A stretch of DNA of 13,451 nt. Origin: an uncultured Bacteroidales bacterium (GTDB lineage: Bacteria; Bacteroidota; Bacteroidia; Bacteroidales; FEN-979). This document shows positions 1 through 6,914 of the stretch, one piece after another; the first letter of the stretch is position 1, and each line of letters opens with the position of its first letter. Location: the NCBI GenBank assembly GCA_903928285.1, contig CAIYQH010000187.1, positions 1-13,451 on the forward strand, read 5' to 3'. The translations under genes were made by a program, and so were the position numbers. The notes beneath the pieces are model-generated. The model was not told the origin of the DNA. It did not search any database and worked only from the letters and a program-made list of their open reading frames with translations.

Positions 1-210
1 CAGTCAAATACCATCGTCGGGGATATCAACATCGAATATGTGCTCACCCGCAACAGGAGATGGCGCGTTCGGGCCTTTAACCGCACCAATACCCTCAACC
101 TGCTTAACTACAGTGCCCCCTATACGCAGGGAGTAGGTATCAAATACCAACGCGATTTTTCCACCTTTGGAGAGCTTTTTAATTTTTCCAGGAAAAAGAA
201 TGTCAAATAG
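1..210 (+). CDS. TamB-like translocation/assembly module, C-terminal end only (partial)
   Basis: The window opens inside a gene; only the last 69 codons are visible, ending with TAG at 208-210. The visible protein contains VGDINIEYVLTRNRRWRVRAFN, then APYTQGVGIKYQRDF and GELFNF. This is the characteristic end of the Bacteroidota TamB/DUF490 family: a beta-rich tail that in TamB contacts the outer-membrane assembly machinery. Family members are very large inner-membrane-anchored, periplasm-spanning proteins implicated in lipid transport and outer-membrane assembly; the rest lies off the left edge. The next gene starts 32 bp downstream on the same strand, so co-transcription is possible. The identification rests on a short but conserved tail. 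An unrelated beta-rich outer-membrane protein is the main alternative. Confidence 0.8.
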   Translation, partial: QSNTIVGDINIEYVLTRNRRWRVRAFNRTNTLNLLNYSAPYTQGVGIKYQRDFSTFGELFNFSRKKNVK

Positions 211-242
211 TTGTCAAGTTCATATAATGTAAAAGTTAATGT

Positions 243-1520
243 ATGAAAAAGCTGTTTACTTTGGTGATTTCAATTGTCGTGATGGGTTCCCCGCTTTTTT
301 CGCAGATAGTGATCAACACGACCGACATGCCCCATGTGGGCGATACGCTTCGTGAAAGCCAGACGAATGTGGCCCCGGCCGGATATTCAAAAACCGGGAT
401 GGATACTATTTGGAACTTCTCTTCCCTGCAGGCGCTCAGCCAGCGCATCGACACCTTTGCCAGCGTGGCTTCAACGCCGTGGGCCTATCAGCTGTTTTTT
501 GCAGGGGCAAACCTTGCAACTCCCCTCACGGGAAGTCCGATCCCGGGATTACCTGTAACACAGGGTTACACCTTCTTTAAAAACAGTTCGGCTTCCTATA
601 GCGAAATGGGATCAGCCTATACCGTTCAAAATCTGCCACTTCCAGCCAAATATGATAACCCTGACATTCATTACGAATTTCCGATGGCTCCGGGGAATAC
701 CTGGTCGTCAACAGCAGCCTTTTCAATCAATGTACCCAACCTGGCCTATTTCAGCACCCACCGGTACCGCACCAATATTGTTGATGGTTGGGGATTGCTG
801 ACTACACCCTACGGTACATTCCAGACCTTGCGGGTCAAATCCACGCTGCTGGAGCACGACAGCGTCTATATCGACTCCCTGTCGACAGGCTTTCCCTTCA
901 ACAGGAACATTATCCAGTATATCTGGCTCGGCAAGGGGAAGAGTGTCCCGCTGCTCCAGGTAAATGAAGAGGGGACGCTGGTCACCACCAGTTACCGCGA
1001 TTTTTACAGGATGTCGGCGAAACCGCTCTCCGCAACCCTGGGTCATGATACTGCCGTGTTTATGGGATCTTCAATAACCCTTCATGCAACGGTCACAGGA
1101 GGCACGCCTCCATACCAGATACTCTGGAACACCCTTGATACAGGCAAGACGCTGACGGTCACGGTACAGGCCATTAAGACCTATTCCATCGTGGTCATCG
1201 ATGCCCTGCAGAACTTTGCATCAGCCCAGGTAATCGTTTCCATCAGGTACCCGCCGGGAATAGCCGGGCATGAAGCAATACCGCTGGTGTGTTATCCTAA
1301 CCCCACACCTGGCCCCATCCGTATCACCTTGCCTGTAAAAGGCGCCCCGGTACTTATGCAGGTGTTTACCTCCCGGGGGGCAAAGATCAGGGAATGCCAC
1401 GAAAACCCTCAAAACAGCCGGTTGTCCGAAAACCTGTCAGACTTGCCCGATGGTCTCTATTTCATACGGGTGACAGATGAAAACAGTGTTTTTTCGGGCA
1501 AAGTCCAGGTCATTCACTAA
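243..1520 (+). CDS. Secreted T9SS type A sorting domain protein with a SprB-like Ig repeat
   Basis: This is a 425-residue exported protein of unknown function. Residues 1-20 form a signal peptide: KK near the start, a hydrophobic stretch LFTLVISIVVMG, and likely cleavage near SPLFS-Q. Residues about 25-255 form a beta-rich region with no enzymatic motif I recognise. Residues about 262-333 resemble a SprB/PKD-type Ig-like repeat (TVTGGTPPYQILWNT, then TYSIVVIDA). Residues about 347-425 are a type A C-terminal sorting domain: YPNP at 351-354, LPDGLYFIRV at 401-410, and a final KVQVIH. By family knowledge such proteins pass the inner membrane by Sec and the outer membrane by the type IX system, where the sorting domain is removed. 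The ATG at 243 is chosen because it gives the complete signal peptide. The next gene starts 11 bp downstream. Export is well supported; the function is not known. Confidence 0.9.
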   Translation: MKKLFTLVISIVVMGSPLFSQIVINTTDMPHVGDTLRESQTNVAPAGYSKTGMDTIWNFSSLQALSQRIDTFASVASTPWAYQLFFAGANLATPLTGSPIPGLPVTQGYTFFKNSSASYSEMGSAYTVQNLPLPAKYDNPDIHYEFPMAPGNTWSSTAAFSINVPNLAYFSTHRYRTNIVDGWGLLTTPYGTFQTLRVKSTLLEHDSVYIDSLSTGFPFNRNIIQYIWLGKGKSVPLLQVNEEGTLVTTSYRDFYRMSAKPLSATLGHDTAVFMGSSITLHATVTGGTPPYQILWNTLDTGKTLTVTVQAIKTYSIVVIDALQNFASAQVIVSIRYPPGIAGHEAIPLVCYPNPTPGPIRITLPVKGAPVLMQVFTSRGAKIRECHENPQNSRLSENLSDLPDGLYFIRVTDENSVFSGKVQVIH

Positions 1521-1531
1521 ATCCTCCCGCC

Positions 1532-4500
1532 ATGTCGTTCGCCGTTTACCGCTCGTCAGCAGGATCAGGAAAGACCTTTACACTCGTTAAGGAGTATCTG
1601 AAACTGATCCTGACCGAACCCGGCGAATTCAGGCACATCCTGGCCATTACCTTTACCAACAAGGCGGCAAACGAGATGAAGGAGCGTATCCTCGGCGGAC
1701 TGGAAGAACTGGCGAAAGGGAAGCTGTCTGATAATAAGATGGTCACCGGTACCCTGCTGCCCATCCTGTTGGCTGAGACCGGCTTGACTTGCGCTGAAAT
1801 AGAGCATTCGGCGGCCCGTTCGCTGGAGATGATCCTTCATAATTATGCAGATTTTGCGATAGGCACCATCGACAGTTTCTCACATAAACTCATCAGGACC
1901 TTTGCCCATGACTTTGGATTACCGGTTAACTTCAATGTCGAACTTGACGGGGATGAGTTGCTCGCTACCGCTGTTGACCTTTTACTCGACCGTGTAGGCG
2001 ATGATGCCGGCCTGACAGGGCTTCTCGTTAACTTCCTGGAATCGCGCATGGAGGAGGACCGTGGATGGAACATCGATACCATCCTGGCCAGTTTTGCACA
2101 TATCTTGATGGATGAAGAGGGGCAGAGTCAGATTCTTAAAATCAAGCAGTTATCGCTTTCTGATTTTAAAAGGATATCGGAAAATCTCTATCTCAGCCTC
2201 CGCAGGTTTGAAAAGGATATCAGGGATTTGGGCCGGCAGGCATCGGGGATTATAAAGAACAGGGATATTCCCTCCTCTGCCTTTTACCAGGGAGAAAAGG
2301 GAATCTGGAAGTACTTTATGAACCTGGCGGCAGGTAAAATGGATAAACTGGAACCCAACTCCTATGTAATTGCCACAATTGAGGAAGATAAATGGTTTTC
2401 GGCCAGGGCAGTTCCGGTGTTAAAGAGTGATATTGAAGCCATCAAACCTGGTTTACTCGAAGTTTATGGGAAGCTCAGGACAGAATTTGAACAGGGTAAA
2501 CCTGCCTACATGCTGCAGAAACTGCTTGCCAAAACCATCTACCCGTTAGCCGTTCTGAATGAAATAGAAAAGGTACTCAATCAGTTCAAACAGCAGAATA
2601 ACCTGGTTCACATTTCAGAGTTCAACGCAAGAATCGCCGGTGTGGTCATGAATGAGCCGGTACCCTTTATCTATGAACGACTGGGAGAAAAGTATCATCA
2701 CCTGTTTATAGACGAATTCCAGGATACGTCGGCGTTACAATGGATGAATTATATTCCGCTGATAGAGAATGCTTTGGCCGGAGGTTATTTCAACATGGTG
2801 GTGGGCGACGGGAAACAGGCCATCTACCGGTGGCGTGGCGGCGATGTGGAGCAATTCACTGTCTTGCCGGCCATCCCAGGAAGTTCAGGCAATATGGTGT
2901 TACAGCAACGGGAACAGGCGCTCACCCGCTCGTTTAGCCCTGTCAACCTTGACAGTAACTTTCGTTCGAAAGCCGAAATAGTCGACTTTAACAACCGCTT
3001 CTTCTCCAGGATAGCTGGCCAGGTCCTTACAAACGGCAAGGAGGATATCTATTCCGGATTAACACAGGTTTTTAATGCAGAGGATTCGGGTGGCTATATC
3101 CGGCTCGCCTTTCTTGACAGAGGAGTGAATCCGGCCGAATATGATGAGTTTACATTTGTGAATATCCTGAAAATCATCGTCGAGGTACAACGCAGTAGAT
3201 TCAGCCTCAACGATATCGCCATTCTTTGCAGGAGCAACAGAAATGCCAGCAGGATCGCCCGTTTCCTCCTTGAAAATGGCATTGATGTACTCTCAGCTGA
3301 ATCGTTGCTGGTTTCAAACTCTCCAAAGGTCAGGTTTATCATTGCCTGCCTGAGGTATCTCTTCGAACCGCGGAATGACGTCGTAACAGAGGAGATCAGG
3401 CGGTTACTGGATAATTCGTACCCGGGATCACCGGGGATTAAGTCCCTGAACGATGAGTTTGCCCTGCTCCCCGTCTTTGACCTGTGCGAAGCCCTCATCC
3501 GGAAATTTGGACTCAACAGGGAAAGTGATGCCTATGTGCAGTTTTTCCTGGATGCCGTCCTGAAATTTTCTGTCAAGACCTCTACAGGCTCCCTGGAATT
3601 CCTTTCCTGGTGGGAGAAAAATAAAAACAAGATCTCGATCATCGTACCTGAAGGTATTGATGCGGTAAGGGTGACAACAATACACAAGGCCAAAGGATTG
3701 CAATTCCCGGTAGTTGTTTTGCCTTATGCTCTCGAAGGACGGAAAAATACCAAAACCCATCTTTGGGTTAATCTTGATCCGTTGGTTGCTTCGGGGCTGG
3801 AAACAGCCATCCTGCGAAGTGACAAAGAGATGGAATCTACGGTTTACAAGGAATTGTATACCGATGAACAGCAAAAATCGATGCTTGACATCCTTAATCT
3901 GCTGTACGTTGCGATGACCAGGCCCGAAGATCGGCTCTACATCCTGACCAAAGCGCCCGCAGCCTCCAGGGATATGCCCGATTCATGGCCGCTGTTTTTT
4001 GACTTTTTTGTAAAAAGTGAAGGAATTTGGGAAGAGAATAAAACAGTTTACGACTTTGGCACTCCAACGGATCATGTGGTAAAATCACATAAAGAAAAGA
4101 TTAATGTAGTACTTTTCAATAATTTGATAAACAGTGACTGGCGTGAAAAAATACACATTAAGATGCGGGCTCCGCAGTTATGGGGCACCGAGGTGGGCAT
4201 AGGTAAACCGCTATGGGGAAACCGAATCCATACCTTGCTTTCCTGGGTCATTACAGAAAAGGATGTTGCGAAAGCTTTGGTCAGGGCAACGACGACTGGC
4301 CTTATTGGGAATGAAGATTGTGAAAATGCGGAAAAGATTCTGAGGTCTGTGATCGGCGATCCGAGGCTCTCACGCATGTTCTGCGTCGAGGTGAGGGTGA
4401 AAACCGAAGCCGAAATACTGTTACCGGAGGGTTCATTTTATCGTCCCGACCGGGTTGTTTTTGATGGTGACAAGGTAACCATCCTTGATTATAAGAGTGG

Positions 4501-4627
4501 AAAACCACGGGAAGAGCATAAGGATCAGCTGATCCGCTATGCCGGTTACCTGGAGGAGATGGGATACAGGCAAATCAGCCGGACACTCGTTTACCTTGAA
4601 CCGCAGGTGATGGTTGTTGAGGTGTAA
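1532..4627 (+). CDS. addA: AddA-like UvrD-family helicase with C-terminal PD-(D/E)XK nuclease
   Basis: This 1031-residue protein is a superfamily 1A DNA helicase fused to a RecB-type nuclease, as in AddA. Helicase motifs appear in order: Walker A SAGSGKT ending near residue 15, TFTNKAANEM (motif Ia), DEFQDT at 394-399 (Walker B), VVGDGKQAIYRWRGGD at 423-438, LDSNFRS (motif IV), VTTIHKAKGLQFP from 714, and LLYVAMTRPEDRLY around 791-803 (motif VI). The nuclease at about 890-1031 has GNRIH with H900, PDR with D973, LDYKSGK with D986 and K988, and QLIRY at 999-1003, so both activities look intact. AddA works with AddB on double-strand DNA ends, resecting them for RecA loading. The AddB-like partner is 2.3 kb downstream at 6915, after two unrelated genes. 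At about 1030 residues it is somewhat shorter than Firmicutes AddA (about 1230). The ATG at 1532 is 11 bp after the preceding stop and just before Walker A. The gene symbol is by architecture; a RecB-like label would also be defensible. Confidence 0.92.
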   Translation: MSFAVYRSSAGSGKTFTLVKEYLKLILTEPGEFRHILAITFTNKAANEMKERILGGLEELAKGKLSDNKMVTGTLLPILLAETGLTCAEIEHSAARSLEMILHNYADFAIGTIDSFSHKLIRTFAHDFGLPVNFNVELDGDELLATAVDLLLDRVGDDAGLTGLLVNFLESRMEEDRGWNIDTILASFAHILMDEEGQSQILKIKQLSLSDFKRISENLYLSLRRFEKDIRDLGRQASGIIKNRDIPSSAFYQGEKGIWKYFMNLAAGKMDKLEPNSYVIATIEEDKWFSARAVPVLKSDIEAIKPGLLEVYGKLRTEFEQGKPAYMLQKLLAKTIYPLAVLNEIEKVLNQFKQQNNLVHISEFNARIAGVVMNEPVPFIYERLGEKYHHLFIDEFQDTSALQWMNYIPLIENALAGGYFNMVVGDGKQAIYRWRGGDVEQFTVLPAIPGSSGNMVLQQREQALTRSFSPVNLDSNFRSKAEIVDFNNRFFSRIAGQVLTNGKEDIYSGLTQVFNAEDSGGYIRLAFLDRGVNPAEYDEFTFVNILKIIVEVQRSRFSLNDIAILCRSNRNASRIARFLLENGIDVLSAESLLVSNSPKVRFIIACLRYLFEPRNDVVTEEIRRLLDNSYPGSPGIKSLNDEFALLPVFDLCEALIRKFGLNRESDAYVQFFLDAVLKFSVKTSTGSLEFLSWWEKNKNKISIIVPEGIDAVRVTTIHKAKGLQFPVVVLPYALEGRKNTKTHLWVNLDPLVASGLETAILRSDKEMESTVYKELYTDEQQKSMLDILNLLYVAMTRPEDRLYILTKAPAASRDMPDSWPLFFDFFVKSEGIWEENKTVYDFGTPTDHVVKSHKEKINVVLFNNLINSDWREKIHIKMRAPQLWGTEVGIGKPLWGNRIHTLLSWVITEKDVAKALVRATTTGLIGNEDCENAEKILRSVIGDPRLSRMFCVEVRVKTEAEILLPEGSFYRPDRVVFDGDKVTILDYKSGKPREEHKDQLIRYAGYLEEMGYRQISRTLVYLEPQVMVVEV

Positions 4628-4649
4628 AGTTATCTAACTGAAGAATGGA

Positions 4650-6095
4650 ATGGATGATATAGCAAAAAGTCTCGCCAGTCTGTATAAGGACTGGAGTGGC
4701 CATCCGGCAGCTGCGGTGGAAAAGATGGCCGGTTCCGGTTCCTACAGGAGCTATTACAGAATTACCGGCAATGGCGGGACTGTAGTGGGTGTCCATAATG
4801 ATAATCTATCAGAAAATCAGGCCTTTATTGCCTTTACACATCAATTCCGGACCGATGGGTTACCGGTTCCCGAAGTGTTTGCTGAAAATACAGATCAGCG
4901 GATCTACCTGCTTTCCGATCTTGGGGATCAAACCCTGTATCAGCTGTTGACCGCAAAACGTACCATTGACGATCATTTTCCGGTCGAAATCGTTGCACTC
5001 TATAAAAAGGCGATAGAATGGCTTGTGGTTTTCCAGGTAAGGGCCGGGAAAAACATCGATTATAACCGGTGTTATCCCCGGGTCGCATTTGACAGGCAAT
5101 CAATGATGTGGGACCTGAACTATTTCAAATACTATTTCCTGAAACTTGCAAAAGTACCCTTTGACGAACAGGCGCTTGAGGATGATTTTGCAGCCTTGTG
5201 TGATATGTTGACGGAAGAGCCCACGGAATTCTTTCTTTACCGTGATTTCCAGTCCCGTAACATTATGATATTCAACGGGGAGCCCTGGTTCATCGACTAC
5301 CAGGGGGGCAGGAAGGGCGCCCTTCAATATGACCTGGCCTCGTTACTCACTGATGCAAAGGCAGATATCCCGTTTCCGGTGAGAGGTGAACTCCTCCGGT
5401 ATTACCTTGCCAAACTGGAGGAAATCTATCCCGTTGACAGGGACCGGTTTCTGAAAAATTATTATGGTTTCGCACTTATCCGCATCCTCCAGGCCTTAGG
5501 CGCCTATGGATTCAGGGGATACTATGAAAACAAGGCCCATTTTCTCCAGAGCATTCCCTTTGCTTTCCGCAACCTGCGATACCTGAGGGAGCAGCGAAAG
5601 ATCGGATTTGGTCTTCATTCATTGATGGAGGTGATCGATAAAATGATTACAGAACCAGGAAATTATATAAAAAATAAAAGACCATCCTTCTTAACGGTTT
5701 CCATCCATAGCTTTTCCTATAAAAGGGCTCTCCCGGAAGATACTTCAGGTCATGGCGGAGGGTTCGTTTTCGATTGCCGTGCCTTGCCCAATCCCGGCAG
5801 GTTCGGGGAGTACCGTAATTTCACGGGAATCGACCAACCCGTGATCGATTTTCTGAAACGGGAACCTATGGTGGAGGCTTTCCTGAACCACGTTTTTGCA
5901 CTGGTTGCACAGAGTGTGCAAACCTATTCTGACCGCGGATTCGGACATCTCATGGTCTCCTTTGGCTGTACCGGCGGGCAACACCGGTCGGTATACTGTG
6001 CGCAGAAACTTGCAATTTATCTGAAAGAGCAATACCAGGTCGCTACAGTGGTCCGTCACATGGAACAGGAATACAAATCAAACGGAACAGCATGA
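4650..6095 (+). CDS. AmgK-like sugar kinase (APH fold) fused to a RapZ C-terminal domain
   Basis: This is a 481-residue two-domain protein. Residues about 15-315 form an aminoglycoside-phosphotransferase-type kinase: an N-lobe with GSGSYRSYYRI (29-39), the catalytic loop YRDFQSRN at 197-204 with D199 and N204, and the metal-binding IDYQGG with D216. The loop is closest to that of AmgK, the anomeric kinase for MurNAc/GlcNAc, except that Tyr replaces the usual His before RD. Residues about 347-473 match the RapZ C-terminal domain: FVFDCRALPNPG (372-383), TGIDQPV, and FGCTGGQHRSVYCAQ (438-452), the loop that in RapZ helps bind glucosamine-6-phosphate. The RapZ N-terminal P-loop domain is absent. 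The next gene overlaps by 4 bp (ATGA) and is MurU-like, which supports a role in cytoplasmic peptidoglycan amino-sugar salvage. No signal peptide is seen. The ATG at 4650 is the first in-frame start after the AddA stop; an ATG at 4645 is in another frame and stops at once. The domain calls are firm; substrate and sensing role are inference. Confidence 0.85.
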   Translation: MDDIAKSLASLYKDWSGHPAAAVEKMAGSGSYRSYYRITGNGGTVVGVHNDNLSENQAFIAFTHQFRTDGLPVPEVFAENTDQRIYLLSDLGDQTLYQLLTAKRTIDDHFPVEIVALYKKAIEWLVVFQVRAGKNIDYNRCYPRVAFDRQSMMWDLNYFKYYFLKLAKVPFDEQALEDDFAALCDMLTEEPTEFFLYRDFQSRNIMIFNGEPWFIDYQGGRKGALQYDLASLLTDAKADIPFPVRGELLRYYLAKLEEIYPVDRDRFLKNYYGFALIRILQALGAYGFRGYYENKAHFLQSIPFAFRNLRYLREQRKIGFGLHSLMEVIDKMITEPGNYIKNKRPSFLTVSIHSFSYKRALPEDTSGHGGGFVFDCRALPNPGRFGEYRNFTGIDQPVIDFLKREPMVEAFLNHVFALVAQSVQTYSDRGFGHLMVSFGCTGGQHRSVYCAQKLAIYLKEQYQVATVVRHMEQEYKSNGTA

Positions 6096-6775
6096 AAGCA
6101 ATGATCCTGGCAGCCGGGCTGGGCACCCGTCTGAAGCCCTTCACAGACGCCCATCCTAAGGCTTTGTATGAGGTTGAGGGTAAAACCCTGCTGGAACACT
6201 CCCTGGATCACCTGAAAAGAGCCGGGATCTCGGAGGTGATCATCAATGTTCACCACTTTGCAGGCCAGATCACCGGCTTTCTGACTCAGCACGGGAATTT
6301 CGGGTTGAACATTACCATTTCAGATGAAACCGGGGAATTACTTGACACCGGCGGTGGTGTGAAAAAAGCTGCCTGGTTTTTTGCCGGGAATGAAAATGGG
6401 ATAATCCGCAACGTTGATATCCTTTCCGACCTTGACCTGGTAGCAACAGAGGCCTTTCACAGGGAGTCAGGGGCATTGGCAACCCTTGCGGTCAGAGACC
6501 GGAGAACCTCCCGTTATCTTTTGTTTGACAGGGAAATGCTGCTTTGCGGCTGGGAGAACATAACTACCGGGGAACGGAAAATTTCACGGGATACCGCTTT
6601 GTTGTCACCGCTTGCTTTCAGCGGGATCCAGGTCATCTCCCCTGAAATATTTTCCAGGATATCGGAGCAGGGCCGATTTTCACTCACAGACATGTACCTG
6701 CGACTTGCTGCAGATCAGAAAATAACCGGATACCGGGATGAAGGGAAGATATGGAGGGATGCAGGTACAATATAG
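6092..6775 (+). CDS. MurU-like sugar-1-phosphate nucleotidyltransferase
   Basis: This 227-residue protein has the nucleotidyltransferase GT-A fold. Its start MKAMILAAGLGTRLKPFTD followed by HPKAL is the NTP-binding signature G-x-G-T-R with the PK lysine (K23). GELLDTGGGVKKA (81-93) forms part of the sugar-nucleotide pocket. NVDILSDLD has D109 as the likely metal ligand, and WRDAGT near the end has D223 as the second. In MurU this enzyme converts MurNAc-1-phosphate plus UTP to UDP-MurNAc, after the AmgK kinase, bypassing MurA/MurB. The ATG overlaps the stop of the kinase gene (ATGA at 6092-6095), so translation is probably coupled. The protein ends four residues after D223, whereas relatives usually continue with a Gly-x-Pro-Glu segment and a short helix, so its C-terminus is unusually short. 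Other sugars (for example a heptose or glucose 1-phosphate) are possible substrates; the kinase neighbour favours MurNAc. Confidence 0.82.
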   Translation: MKAMILAAGLGTRLKPFTDAHPKALYEVEGKTLLEHSLDHLKRAGISEVIINVHHFAGQITGFLTQHGNFGLNITISDETGELLDTGGGVKKAAWFFAGNENGIIRNVDILSDLDLVATEAFHRESGALATLAVRDRRTSRYLLFDREMLLCGWENITTGERKISRDTALLSPLAFSGIQVISPEIFSRISEQGRFSLTDMYLRLAADQKITGYRDEGKIWRDAGTI

Positions 6776-6785
6776 GTGCTTTACA

Positions 6786-6803
6786 CACAATGTATCCATT
6801 GTG
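6786..6803. repeat. Perfect 7-bp inverted repeat downstream of the MurU-like gene
   Basis: CACAATG (6786-6792) and CATTGTG (6797-6803) are exact reverse complements separated by TATC. The hairpin starts 11 bp after the nucleotidyltransferase stop, in the 139-bp spacer before the AddB-like gene. It has no T-run and only modest GC content, so it is a weak candidate for an intrinsic terminator. It could instead be an RNA-processing hairpin or a protein-binding palindrome. The rest of the spacer holds TG-rich repeat-like sequence and no recognisable promoter element. Confidence 0.45.
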
Positions 6804-6840
6804 AACCTTATGCAAACCATGGTGGACTTTGTGGAAAAAT
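6797..6840. repeat. TG-rich degenerate intergenic repeat, copy 1
   Basis: Within the spacer at 6776-6914 the sequence shows repeated TG-containing words (CATTGTGAACC, TTATGCAAACC, ATGGTGG, CTTTGTGG) at roughly 8-11 bp intervals, ending in TGTGGAAAAA (6830-6839). The spacer at 12516-12650 holds a related pattern ending in TGTGGTAAA. From memory, similar TTTGTGG-type words recur in intergenic DNA of Bacteroidota genomes. No function is assigned. Confidence 0.35.
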
Positions 6841-6914
6841 TAATGCATTGATCATGGGAACAGGATTCTTATCAACAACGACCAAACAATAAACAGACTC
6901 ATAAATCCGATAGT

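Noticed and set aside
211..228. TTGTCA and TATAAT words before the T9SS cargo gene, resembling an E. coli sigma-70 promoter
   Set aside because: The two words are only 6 bp apart rather than about 17, and Bacteroidota promoters use a different -7 consensus, which is absent here.
3094..3874. Two overlapping minus-strand open frames of 140 and 148 codons
   Set aside because: Both are antisense to the helicase core of the AddA-like gene, where the plus-strand motifs are strongly conserved; no family resemblance was seen.
4628..4639. Small inverted repeat AGTTA-TC-TAACT before the kinase-RapZ gene
   Set aside because: Five-bp arms with a 2-nt centre are too short to fold as a hairpin and are expected by chance at this scale.
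4650..6095. Aminoglycoside resistance gene reading of the APH domain
   Set aside because: The loop sequence, the RapZ fusion and the MurU-like neighbour point to sugar metabolism; the APH fold is shared by many kinases unrelated to antibiotics.
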